From an uncultured Eubacteriales bacterium (GTDB taxonomy: Bacteria > Bacillota > Clostridia > Oscillospirales > Oscillospiraceae): a stretch of 34,317 bases of DNA. Made by a program: the position numbers and the translations under genes. The stretch is from positions 1-34,317 of the forward strand of contig URQA01000006.1 in assembly GCA_900549885.1 (NCBI GenBank), in the 5' to 3' direction. Positions 27,508 to 34,317 of the stretch are shown here, in pieces (the stretch's first letter is position 1; the number at the start of each line of letters is the position of its first letter). Under the pieces are notes generated by a model that did not search any database, was not told the origin of the DNA, and worked only from the letters and a program-made list of their open reading frames with translations.

Positions 27508-29592
27508 TCACAGCGGCCAGCTGGGGAACCAACGCAGAAGGATAGAGTTATACCACAGCGGGGTGTACAGGCCGATGAGTGCGGGATAAAATACGGCGTA
27601 CAGCGCCACGGTGTACCCCGTGAAGCCATAGATCGCCAGAGCATACCCCGCCCGGCGGCGCTCCAGCATACGATCCATGAGGTAAGCGATGGCGAATACC
27701 AGGAACAGGACCGTGGGGAAGTAGTGGTAGGCGAATAGGATGCGGCCGATAAACAGCCAGGGGACGAATTGGGACAGAATGGCGATGAGGATGAACAGAG
27801 CCTTGCCGCTCTTTTTCCGGATGGCCTCGATAACCATGGCGAAGAAGGCCAGCAGCCCAGTCCAGGACACCAGGGGGTTGTTGAAGGAGGCGAACAGGCT
27901 CTTGATGCCCTCGGTGTTGGCGTAGTCCAGGTCCCGGTAGTACAGGATGGGACGACCGTCAAAGATCCACTCGTACCAGTAGGACTCGTAGGGGTGGGGG
28001 GTGTGGACGCCCTGATGGTAGGTGAGCATAAATACCTGGTTGTCCCACACGATGGACAGCAAGCTCTGCAGGGTGACCTGCGTGCCGTCCCTGGCCGCCG
28101 CGGCGGTGGCGTAGGGAAGGTAGGCCGCCACATAGATGCATACGGGAATGAGAATGAAAAATACCACCGACAGGGCGATGGTCCCGGCCACATGGGTGCC
28201 GAACCGGGGCAGAGAGGAGTGCAGGCCCATGGAGTTCTCCCGGACGGCCAACTGCCGCCACTCCCGGCCCTTGAAGATGAGGCCCAGCAGCCACAACAGG
28301 GCCAGTCCCGCGCCGGCGTACACCACCGTCCACTTGCTAGCGCAGCCGATACCCCAGAACAGCCCGCACAAAAACAGAGAGGGCACAGACTTGCGAAGCA
28401 GGGTACCGGCAGGCACGGTCAACCAGCGGTACATGAAGTAGTAGGACACCAGAATGAAGAACACCCCGTAGGTGTCAATGGTGGCGATGCGGGTCTGTAC
28501 CAGGTGCATGAAGTCAAAGGCGAACAGACAGGTGCCGCACAGGGCCACCGGGGTCTTGCCAAAGAGGTTTTTCAGGAACACATAGAGCACCGGCAGCATC
28601 AGTACGCCGAACAGGGTGCCCATGAACCGCCAGCCGAAGGGAGTCATGCCAAACATCAGGATGCCCAGGGAGATGATGAGCTTGCCCAGGGGCGGGTGGG
28701 ACACCTCGTAGGGATAGACGTTGTTCAGGTGTTCCAGGGCGGTGCGGGGATGATAGATCTCGTCAAAATAGGAGGAGTTCATATAGGTGGCTTTGGCGGT
28801 CCACTCCATGGGTTCGTCAAAGAGGGCGGATCCCCCCTCGTCCACATAGACAGGGGCGAGCGCGGTGTCCCCATTCCAAAGCACCAGCTCACCCAGCCAC
28901 AGTCCTTCGCTGCGGTCGATATCAGACGCGGAGATGCGGAACAGCCGGCCGGAGATGGGGCCCACGGGCGTCTCTTCTCCCTCTTCCGGGGAATTCAGGT
29001 CCTTCACCTCCCATTTCAGCAGGGAGTTATAGGGCTGTTCCAGTTCCAGGCTGGACCAGTTCACCCCGTCGGCAGAATACTCCAGGGTGTAGGAGCCGGT
29101 GCCGATGACGGTAAAGAAAGAGATCTTGCTCACATCCACCACCTGACTGTAGGAAAAGCTGATGGAGGTGTCCTCGTCAAAGACGGTATAGCTCTGGGGG
29201 GCGTGGGTGTTGCCCAACTGGAAAAAGGCGCTGACGGCGTAAATCACCGTCACCAACAGCATAGGCAGCACGTCTTTTTTCTGAAAGGGGTGCCGCTTGA
29301 GGGTGAGGGTCATCTGCCGGGGCTGTGCCTCCGCCATGGCGATCCACTCCAGAGAGTTCTTCCGGGGGGCGGACACCTTCCAGAAATAGATGAAAAAGGC
29401 AATGGCTGCCGCCAAGGTAGGGATAGCCCAGATGCCGGCCGGCTCCATATTGCCGAAAAACCAGCTCACGCCGTAGACAACCGTATCCCAGGCGTCGGCC
29501 AGGGTCTGCCCCAGAGAGGGGGCGGCAGAGGCCGCCTGCTGGCTGGGACCGGCGGACAGCGCCGCGCCGGCAAAAACGTCCGAAAGCTCCAT
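27508..29592 (-). CDS. PMT/GT39 family glycosyltransferase with discoidin-like insertion
   Basis: Integral membrane protein O-mannosyltransferase-like enzyme that uses a polyprenyl-phosphate sugar to glycosylate exported proteins (694 residues). Family elements: the DE motif YFDEIYHPRTALEHL (D277, E278), VSHPPLGKLIISLG, then a PMT-type core of about ten membrane helices with the long loop MLTYHQGVHTPHPYESYWYEW. Odd: between the first membrane helices (to about residue 127) and the DE motif lies an insertion of about 130 residues rich in beta strands (SYSQVVDVSKISFFTVIG, YTLEYSADGVNWSSLELEQP, GRLFRISASDID), resembling an F5/8 discoidin domain. Start: ATG at 29592, with GGAGGT seven bases upstream; residues 1-13 upstream are rejected. 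Acceptors are unknown. Confidence 0.88.
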   Translation of the reverse strand: MELSDVFAGAALSAGPSQQAASAAPSLGQTLADAWDTVVYGVSWFFGNMEPAGIWAIPTLAAAIAFFIYFWKVSAPRKNSLEWIAMAEAQPRQMTLTLKRHPFQKKDVLPMLLVTVIYAVSAFFQLGNTHAPQSYTVFDEDTSISFSYSQVVDVSKISFFTVIGTGSYTLEYSADGVNWSSLELEQPYNSLLKWEVKDLNSPEEGEETPVGPISGRLFRISASDIDRSEGLWLGELVLWNGDTALAPVYVDEGGSALFDEPMEWTAKATYMNSSYFDEIYHPRTALEHLNNVYPYEVSHPPLGKLIISLGILMFGMTPFGWRFMGTLFGVLMLPVLYVFLKNLFGKTPVALCGTCLFAFDFMHLVQTRIATIDTYGVFFILVSYYFMYRWLTVPAGTLLRKSVPSLFLCGLFWGIGCASKWTVVYAGAGLALLWLLGLIFKGREWRQLAVRENSMGLHSSLPRFGTHVAGTIALSVVFFILIPVCIYVAAYLPYATAAAARDGTQVTLQSLLSIVWDNQVFMLTYHQGVHTPHPYESYWYEWIFDGRPILYYRDLDYANTEGIKSLFASFNNPLVSWTGLLAFFAMVIEAIRKKSGKALFILIAILSQFVPWLFIGRILFAYHYFPTVLFLVFAIAYLMDRMLERRRAGYALAIYGFTGYTVALYAVFYPALIGLYTPLWYNSILLRWFPSWPL

Positions 29593-29747
29593 AATGACCT
29601 CCACAAAACAGGGTAAGGGATCGCAGACCAAGCAGAACGTGGCCCGCAGAAGGCTGCGCCTGTCCCATCAGACCCATTTTACTACGAAACAGGCGGGAAG
29701 AAAAGCTTTATTTCCATAATTGGAAAAAAACACGCCCGCAGTAGAAG

Positions 29748-29779
29748 GACCGGAGGCCTGGTAAGCCTCCGGTCTTTTT
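29748..29779. terminator. Terminator after the sigma/anti-sigma operon
   Basis: Perfect 10-bp arms 29748-29757 and 29765-29774 (GACCGGAGGC and complement), seven-base loop. TTTTT follows on the plus side (29775-29779); the minus side, which serves the anti-sigma gene, has a weaker U-tract. Confidence 0.7.
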
Positions 29780-30650
29780 AAGTTTCCTCTAATATCACAG
29801 TGATGGCATCCTCCGGAGTAATAGAGTTGTCAGATTCTACCAGAAGCAGCCAGGCGGCTCCGCCGCCCGCCTGCTCTTCCGGCGCAGACTGCCGGATCAT
29901 CAACTCGTACCCGTCTTCTGTGGGCCGCAGATCCTCCACCGTATAAGAGACGGAGGCGCTGGACGATTCCAGGGAGACGGCGATGAGGGCCGCGTCCATA
30001 AAATAATCTGCCGGGTAAAGGGCCAGCAGCTCCGCGCGCTCCGGGAGGGCATATTGGTTCAGGCAGTCGTCCACCGCCTGAACGCTGGTGAGCACCTGCG
30101 CGGCGGGTGCGCCGATCTCCACGTCAGGAATGGACAAAACGTGTACGTCTCCCAAAAGACCTGCCATCCGTTCTCCGGCTTTGAAGGAGGAGCTGTCCGT
30201 GTTGGGCTGAGCTTCCTGTGCCGTAGCGGCGCCATCCGCCGAGAACTGGGCGGGAGAAGGGTCCCCTGCCATATCATATCCCACGGTGGTATTGTTAACC
30301 ATCGGTTCCAGATTGGCGGGATTGCTTTCCCGGAGGGGAAGGGCCAGCCCGGCCCAGAACACCAGAACCGCGCAGGCGGCAACCGTGCCCCAGCGCTGCC
30401 AGCGGCGGGGGGAGAAGCGGCGGGCGGGAGTGATCTGCTCCGGAAGCTGGGACAGGATACGGGCTGTCAAATCTTCGGGTATCTGGCAGTCCAGCTGACG
30501 CAGCAGACGGGACTGGCCAGCCAGCTCGTCAAACAGGGCCGCGCAGGTGGGACAGTCGGCCAGATGGGCGTCCAGCAGGGTACGCTCTTTGGCGGACAAC
30601 TCCCCGTCCAGGGCGGCGCTGATAGCCTCTAACGCCTGGTCACAGTTCAT
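29778..30650 (-). CDS. Zinc-binding (ZAS) anti-sigma factor
   Basis: Membrane anti-sigma factor that probably holds the adjacent ECF sigma factor inactive until cleaved. The 290-residue protein starts with the zinc anti-sigma domain MNCDQALEAISAALDGELSA and the HLADCPTC motif (H29, C33, C36; HxxxCxxC). A Pro/Arg linker and one membrane helix (about 88-106) follow, then a Ser/Thr/Glu/Ala-rich extracytoplasmic region with no recognised domain, including two beta-rich stretches near the end. Start: ATG at 30650, eight bases after AGGAGGTG. The sigma gene lies just upstream with 47 bases between. Topology fits regulated intramembrane proteolysis, as with RsiW. The signal is unknown. Confidence 0.9.
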   Translation of the reverse strand: MNCDQALEAISAALDGELSAKERTLLDAHLADCPTCAALFDELAGQSRLLRQLDCQIPEDLTARILSQLPEQITPARRFSPRRWQRWGTVAACAVLVFWAGLALPLRESNPANLEPMVNNTTVGYDMAGDPSPAQFSADGAATAQEAQPNTDSSSFKAGERMAGLLGDVHVLSIPDVEIGAPAAQVLTSVQAVDDCLNQYALPERAELLALYPADYFMDAALIAVSLESSSASVSYTVEDLRPTEDGYELMIRQSAPEEQAGGGAAWLLLVESDNSITPEDAITVILEET

Positions 30651-30697
30651 GGCAGGTCACCTCCTGACAAGTCAAATTCAGTTCAGAGAACTGAAAA

Positions 30698-31297
30698 TCA
30701 TCTCTTTGTTCTCATAGACGAAGAAGCGTCGGAAAAGTTCCCGCTTTTTCGCAAAAAATTCGCCAGAGACAGCCGGGCCCGGGCAATGCGGGATTTCACT
30801 GTGCCTGGGGACAGGCTGAGCACTTGGGCGATCTCCTCATAGGACAGGCCATTGAGCTCCCGGAGAATGAGCACCTGTCGGTGCTCGTCGGACAGCTGTG
30901 CCAGTCCCGCCTCCAGAGCTTGGCGCAGCTCCCGCTGCTCCAAAGCTTTCTGGGGCGTAGGGGCGGGATCGGGAAGTTGGGAGGCCAGTTCCCATTCTTC
31001 ATCATCCAGAGACAAGGTGCCCCGGCGGCGTTTCTCCCGGCGGAGAAAGTCAATGCAGGCGTTGCTGGTCAGACGGTACAGCCAGGTGGAGAAGGTGCTG
31101 TCGCCCTGGAAGCTGGGCAGGCCCTGCCAGACTTTGAGAAAGACCTCCTGGGTCAGGTCGGCGGCATCCTCGGCATGGCCCACCATACGCAGAGCCTGGT
31201 GATATACCGGCAGCTTAAACCGTTTCAGCAGCTGGGCGAAAGCATCCCGATCGCCGCACTGGGCCCGGCGGATTAGTTGTGTTTCCTCTGTGGGCAT
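30698..31297 (-). CDS. ECF-type RNA polymerase sigma factor
   Basis: Sigma-70 family factor of group 4 (199 residues). Region 2: FKLPVYHQALRMVGHAEDAADLTQEVFLKVWQ and FSTWLYRLTSNACIDFLRREKR bind the -10 element and core polymerase. A Pro/Glu/Ala linker follows, then region 4: LSDEHRQVLILRELNGLSYEEIAQVLSLSPGTVKSRIARARLSL with a clear HTH. It resembles SigW-type envelope-stress sigma factors. Start: ATG at 31297, seven bases after GGGAGG; an in-frame TTG at 31336 directly follows the dusB stop and is unlikely. The zinc anti-sigma gene lies downstream. dusB lies upstream with about 40 bases between, so all three may be on one mRNA. Confidence 0.94.
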   Translation of the reverse strand: MPTEETQLIRRAQCGDRDAFAQLLKRFKLPVYHQALRMVGHAEDAADLTQEVFLKVWQGLPSFQGDSTFSTWLYRLTSNACIDFLRREKRRRGTLSLDDEEWELASQLPDPAPTPQKALEQRELRQALEAGLAQLSDEHRQVLILRELNGLSYEEIAQVLSLSPGTVKSRIARARLSLANFLRKSGNFSDASSSMRTKR

Positions 31298-31336
31298 GGC
31301 GGCGCCTCCCTTCTTCCGGCCCGGGATCGGTTTCAA

Positions 31337-32308
31337 TTAGTTCAGGTCCCGCTGGATCCCCGCAGTGACCCGGTATACGTCGTCGGCAGTCTGGAGCTGA
31401 CTGATCTGTCCCTTCCAGTAGGAGGCGTAGGGCACCCCCTTGAGATACCAAGCGTAGTGCCGGCGCATCTCCAGACAGGCGATGCGTTCCCCCTTCTGCT
31501 CCATAGCCAGCTGGAACTGGCGCACCGCCGTCTCGCACCTCCGGGCCAGGGGAGGCAGGTCGGGAACCTCCCGGCCCGCCAGGGCGGCGGCGCACTGCTG
31601 AAGCAGCCAGGGGTTGCCGAATACGCCCCGGCCTGCCATGGCCATATCCGCTCCGGTGTAGCGCAGGATGCGCACAGCGTCCTTGGCCTCAAACACATCG
31701 CCGTTGGCAATAACCGGGATGGACACCGCCTCTTTTACCGCCCGGATGTGGTCCCAGTTGGCGGTGCCGGAGTACATCTGAGTGCGGGTGCGGCCGTGGA
31801 CCGCCACCGCAGACACCCCTGCGTCTTCCATGCGCCTGGCGAACTCCACACAGTTGATGGAGCCCTTGTCCCAACCCAGGCGGAATTTGACGGTGACCGG
31901 CTTTCCCGCCGCACCCCGTACCACGGCGGCGGCGATGCGGGCGGCCTTGTGCGGGTCCCGCATGAGGGCGGAGCCGTCCCCGCTCTGTACTACCTTAGGC
32001 ACCGGACAGCCCATGTTGATGTCGATGATATCCGCCCCAGACTGCTCCAAAGCCAAGGCAGCTCCCTTTTCCATGCACGCCTCATCGCTGCCGAAAATCT
32101 GGACGGCGGCGGGATGCTCCCCAGCCCCCAGGGCCAGCAGGGAGGCGGTTTTTTTATCGCCGTAGCACAGGGCCTTGGCGCTGACCATCTCCGTGACCGT
32201 GTAGCAGCCGGACAGCTCCCGGCAGACCGTGCGGAAGGCCAGGTCGGTCACCCCGGCCATAGGCGCCAGGACGAGCTGGGTGTTAAGCGTTACGTTGCCG
32301 ATCTTCAC
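31337..32308 (-). CDS. dusB: tRNA-dihydrouridine synthase
   Basis: FMN-dependent enzyme that reduces uridine to dihydrouridine in tRNA. The 323-residue protein is a TIM barrel of the Dus family: VLAPMAGVTDLAFR at about 13-26, AVQIFGSDEACM, IDINMGCPVPKVVQSGDGSALM with the catalytic Cys, VTVKFRLGWD, VHGRTRTQMYSG, IPVIANGDVFEAKDA and GRGVFGNPWL, then the helical C-terminal domain. Start: GTG at 32308, seven bases after AAAGGAG. The sigma/anti-sigma pair follows, which is unusual for a tRNA-modification gene. It has a good promoter at 32347-32375, divergent from spoIIE. Confidence 0.95.
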   Translation of the reverse strand: MKIGNVTLNTQLVLAPMAGVTDLAFRTVCRELSGCYTVTEMVSAKALCYGDKKTASLLALGAGEHPAAVQIFGSDEACMEKGAALALEQSGADIIDINMGCPVPKVVQSGDGSALMRDPHKAARIAAAVVRGAAGKPVTVKFRLGWDKGSINCVEFARRMEDAGVSAVAVHGRTRTQMYSGTANWDHIRAVKEAVSIPVIANGDVFEAKDAVRILRYTGADMAMAGRGVFGNPWLLQQCAAALAGREVPDLPPLARRCETAVRQFQLAMEQKGERIACLEMRRHYAWYLKGVPYASYWKGQISQLQTADDVYRVTAGIQRDLN

Positions 32309-32346
32309 TGGTGCGCTCCTTTGCAGAGAAATCGATATGATTTCTT

Positions 32347-32375
32347 ATTTTAACACAAGCCGACAGTGGGTGCAA
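32347..32375 (-). promoter_or_regulatory. Sigma-A promoter of dusB
   Basis: Minus strand: TTGCAC (32375-32370), 17-base spacer, TAAAAT (32352-32347). About 40 bases before the GTG start of dusB. Confidence 0.7.
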
Positions 32376-32504
32376 GACAGCTTCCGACCAAGTTTTTCCA
32401 AGATATGGAGTATACTCGCAGGGAGACACGATTTTCCCCGCTCAGTGGGAGAAAGTTTACCGGCGGACAAGCCGCCTGGAGTCATCCAAGGAGGGAACGG
32501 ACAA

Positions 32505-34317
32505 ATGACTGCAAAAGAGGAAACCCGCCGCAGGCGGGGGAGGAGGCAGCTACGCCTGGGGGTGGTCATGCGCCTGAGCGAGTGCGCCATCCGCTTTTTG
32601 CTGGCCGCGGCCCTGGCGGGGACGGAGATCTTCGGCGGCCATGCTCTGTTCGCCTTGGCTATGGTGGGAGTGGCAGGCTCCGGACTGGAGGGGTTTGCCA
32701 CCCTGCTGGGCGCGGCGCTGGGTTACCTGTCCTTCCAGGGATTTCTGGAAGGGCTGCGGTACATCGCGGCGGCCATGATGATCTTCGCCGTAGCCATGGC
32801 CCTGTGTGATTTCCGCATTTACCGGCGGCCATGGTTCATGCCGTCGGTATCCGCCGCCCTCAATGGGCTGGTGGGTTTTGTCTATCTGTCCGCGGGAGGC
32901 TGGGACGGGGAGAAGATCATCTACTTTGTCACAGAGGTGGTGATGACTGCAGGAGCGGTATACTTCTACCGCCTGGCCTTTTCCGTATGGGAAGAGCGCC
33001 GGGAGGAACCCCAGCTGAACGTACGCCAGGTGGTGGGGGTATTGGTGCTGGGGGCCACCCTGCTCATGACCCTGGCGCGGGTGACAGTGGGGGATGCCTT
33101 GAGCGTGGGCCGGGTGCTGGCTGCCCTGGCAGTGATGATCGCGGGCTGGAAGGGCGGCGTGGGGGTAGGTTCCGCCGTGGGGGTGGCCGCAGGGCTGGCC
33201 ATGGACTTCGCCGCTGGAACACCCCCTTACTATACCATGGCCTATGCTTTTTCCGGGCTGATGACCGGGGTGTTCTCCGGCCAAGGGAGGCTGTTTTCCA
33301 TGCTGGCCTATGTGGTGGCCAACGCCGCAGCAGTGCTGTGGACCTGGGTGGGGGACCCCCAGGTGAGTCTGCTTTGGGAAGTGGCGGCGGCGGCCGTGCT
33401 CTTTCTGCTGGTGCCGGACAAGCTGCTGCGGCGGCTGGGAACGCTGGTCCGGCAGGAGGGGGCCCGGGAAGAGGACACTCGTACCCGGGCCTATACCGCC
33501 GGCCGCCTGCGGCAGACCGCTGGGGCCTTCCGGGCGGTGGCGGACAGCCTGACGGGGCTGTATGACGCGCCTGTGAACGACGGCGACGCGGCCAAGATCT
33601 TTGACCGGGCGGCGGAAAAGATATGCGCCAAGTGTTCCCAATGCGCCCGCTGCTGGCAGCAGGACTACCAGACCACCAAAGGGGCCCTGTGCGACGCCCT
33701 GCCCAAAATGCTGGACCGGGGAGGGGGAGAGCCGGAGGACTTTCCCAGCTACTTTGCCGACCGCTGCGCCCATTTCCGCTCTTTTTTGGACAGTGCCAAC
33801 CAGGAGCTGGAACGGCTGATGGCCCGGCGCCGGTATGACAGCCGGGTGCGGGAGAGCCGGGCGGCGGTGTGCCGGCAGTATGGGGAGCTGTCCGCCCTTC
33901 TGGGGACGGCGGCGGCAGAGCTGAGCCGGGAGCTGATCCCGGACCCGGCAGGCAATCAGAAGCTGAGGCGGCACCTGGCTCTGCTGGGACTGGAGATGGA
34001 GACGGCGGTGTACCGGGACGAGTACGGCCGTCTGCGGGCGGAGCTGAAGGGGGAGGGATGCCAGACTCTGGACACACCGGAGGAGTTGGCCGCCCTATCG
34101 GATCTGCTGGGTGTGCCTACCCGGGCGGAGGCGGGGGAGGAGAGCCTGACTCTGATCCAGCTGGAGCCGCTGATGGCGGTGGCGGGCGTGGCAGCCCGGA
34201 AGAAGGACGGGGAGACGGTGAGCGGGGACGCCGGGACCTACTTCAAGCGGGAGGACGGCACCCTCTATGTGCTGCTGTGCGACGGCATGGGGAGCGGGCC
34301 CGGGGCGGGCCGGGAGA
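32505..34317 (+). CDS. spoIIE: SpoIIE sporulation phosphatase, 5' part (3' end outside window)
   Basis: PP2C-type Ser/Thr phosphatase of the asymmetric septum that dephosphorylates SpoIIAA-P and so activates sigma-F in the forespore. About 604 residues are in the window (B. subtilis SpoIIE has 827). Residues 1-30 are basic; about 30-310 hold around ten hydrophobic segments (ending near VLFLLVPDKLL); a soluble middle domain follows (about 315-550) with the Cys cluster KICAKCSQCARCW and ALPKMLDRGGGEPEDFPSYF. The phosphatase domain starts at about residue 555 with GVAARKKDGETVSGDAGTYF and the metal motif LLCDGMGSGPGAGRE at the cut edge. Start: ATG at 32505, nine bases after AAGGAGGG. TATACT (32411-32416) is a possible -10; I see no good Spo0A box. 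The frame is open to the edge. Confidence 0.94.
   Translation, partial: MTAKEETRRRRGRRQLRLGVVMRLSECAIRFLLAAALAGTEIFGGHALFALAMVGVAGSGLEGFATLLGAALGYLSFQGFLEGLRYIAAAMMIFAVAMALCDFRIYRRPWFMPSVSAALNGLVGFVYLSAGGWDGEKIIYFVTEVVMTAGAVYFYRLAFSVWEERREEPQLNVRQVVGVLVLGATLLMTLARVTVGDALSVGRVLAALAVMIAGWKGGVGVGSAVGVAAGLAMDFAAGTPPYYTMAYAFSGLMTGVFSGQGRLFSMLAYVVANAAAVLWTWVGDPQVSLLWEVAAAAVLFLLVPDKLLRRLGTLVRQEGAREEDTRTRAYTAGRLRQTAGAFRAVADSLTGLYDAPVNDGDAAKIFDRAAEKICAKCSQCARCWQQDYQTTKGALCDALPKMLDRGGGEPEDFPSYFADRCAHFRSFLDSANQELERLMARRRYDSRVRESRAAVCRQYGELSALLGTAAAELSRELIPDPAGNQKLRRHLALLGLEMETAVYRDEYGRLRAELKGEGCQTLDTPEELAALSDLLGVPTRAEAGEESLTLIQLEPLMAVAGVAARKKDGETVSGDAGTYFKREDGTLYVLLCDGMGSGPGAGRE

Noticed and set aside
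27769..29616. A 615-codon plus-strand open frame opposite the PMT gene
   Set aside because: It is antisense to a clear PMT protein with family motifs, is rich in Gly/Gln/His as expected of a GC-rich shadow frame, and has no ribosome site.
1..34317. CRISPR arrays, tRNA or rRNA genes, transposase genes
   Set aside because: I saw no spaced direct repeats of 25-40 bases, no rRNA-like or tRNA cloverleaf sequence, and no transposase or integrase motifs.

Overview
The window is about 34 kb of a GC-rich (roughly 60 %) chromosome from an endospore-forming, anaerobic Firmicute. spoIVB, spo0A, spoVAD, spoVAE and spoIIE show sporulation. The protein styles (clostridial FeoB variant, two-enzyme acyl-ACP thioesterase, Cys-rich zinc-ribbon proteins) suggest the Oscillospiraceae / Flavonifractor-Lawsonibacter-like gut clostridia. 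That placement is inference from family resemblance, not a search. I see no rRNA, tRNA, IS element, CRISPR array or prophage.

Layout, left to right. (1) 2-1339: 3' part of a ferrous iron transporter feoB. (2) 1793-3762: sporulation pair spoIVB-spo0A. (3) 3831-6928, minus: a Crp/Fnr-type regulator followed by a tightly overlapping NitT/TauT-type ABC importer (lipoprotein, permease, ATPase). (4) 7110-8533: an LCP cell-wall ligase and ridA. (5) 8599-10813, minus: an aromatic amino acid operon, aroF (DAHP synthase) and tyrA (prephenate dehydrogenase). It is preceded by what I read as a complete ribosome-mediated attenuator: a sigma-A promoter, a 22-residue leader peptide with six Tyr codons inside nine, a 20-bp palindrome over those codons, and an intrinsic terminator just before aroF. 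(6) 10814-11985: an AT-rich insert with a GNAT acetyltransferase. (7) 12002-15850, minus: O-antigen-ligase-like membrane protein, GT4 glycosyltransferase, and tmcAL. (8) 16007-18747: ackA, then metK under a SAM-I riboswitch. (9) 18748-20785: a patchy accessory zone with stem-loops, a frameshifted AT-rich GNAT pseudogene, a small minus-strand ORF and a divergent XRE regulator sharing a three-half-site operator, and another GNAT. (10) 20812-25018: pepT, spoVAD-spoVAE on minus, a Cys-rich protein and an acyl-ACP thioesterase on plus. (11) 25019-26833: a gene-free, hairpin-rich stretch and a processive GT2 synthase. (12) 26954-32308, minus: rpiB, a PMT/GT39 protein glycosyltransferase with a discoidin-like insertion, then a dusB - ECF sigma - zinc anti-sigma operon. 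(13) 32505-end: 5' part of spoIIE.

How it fits together: the window mixes core metabolism (acetate kinase, SAM synthesis, aromatic biosynthesis), envelope glycan genes (LCP, ligase, GT4, GT2, PMT) and regulators of sporulation. The most interesting item is the tyrosine-codon leader attenuator in front of aroF-tyrA. Next are the XRE operator, the Spo0A receiver that lacks one of its usual acidic-pocket aspartates, the spoVA unit without an adjacent spoVAC, and the unexplained hairpin-rich intergenic regions.
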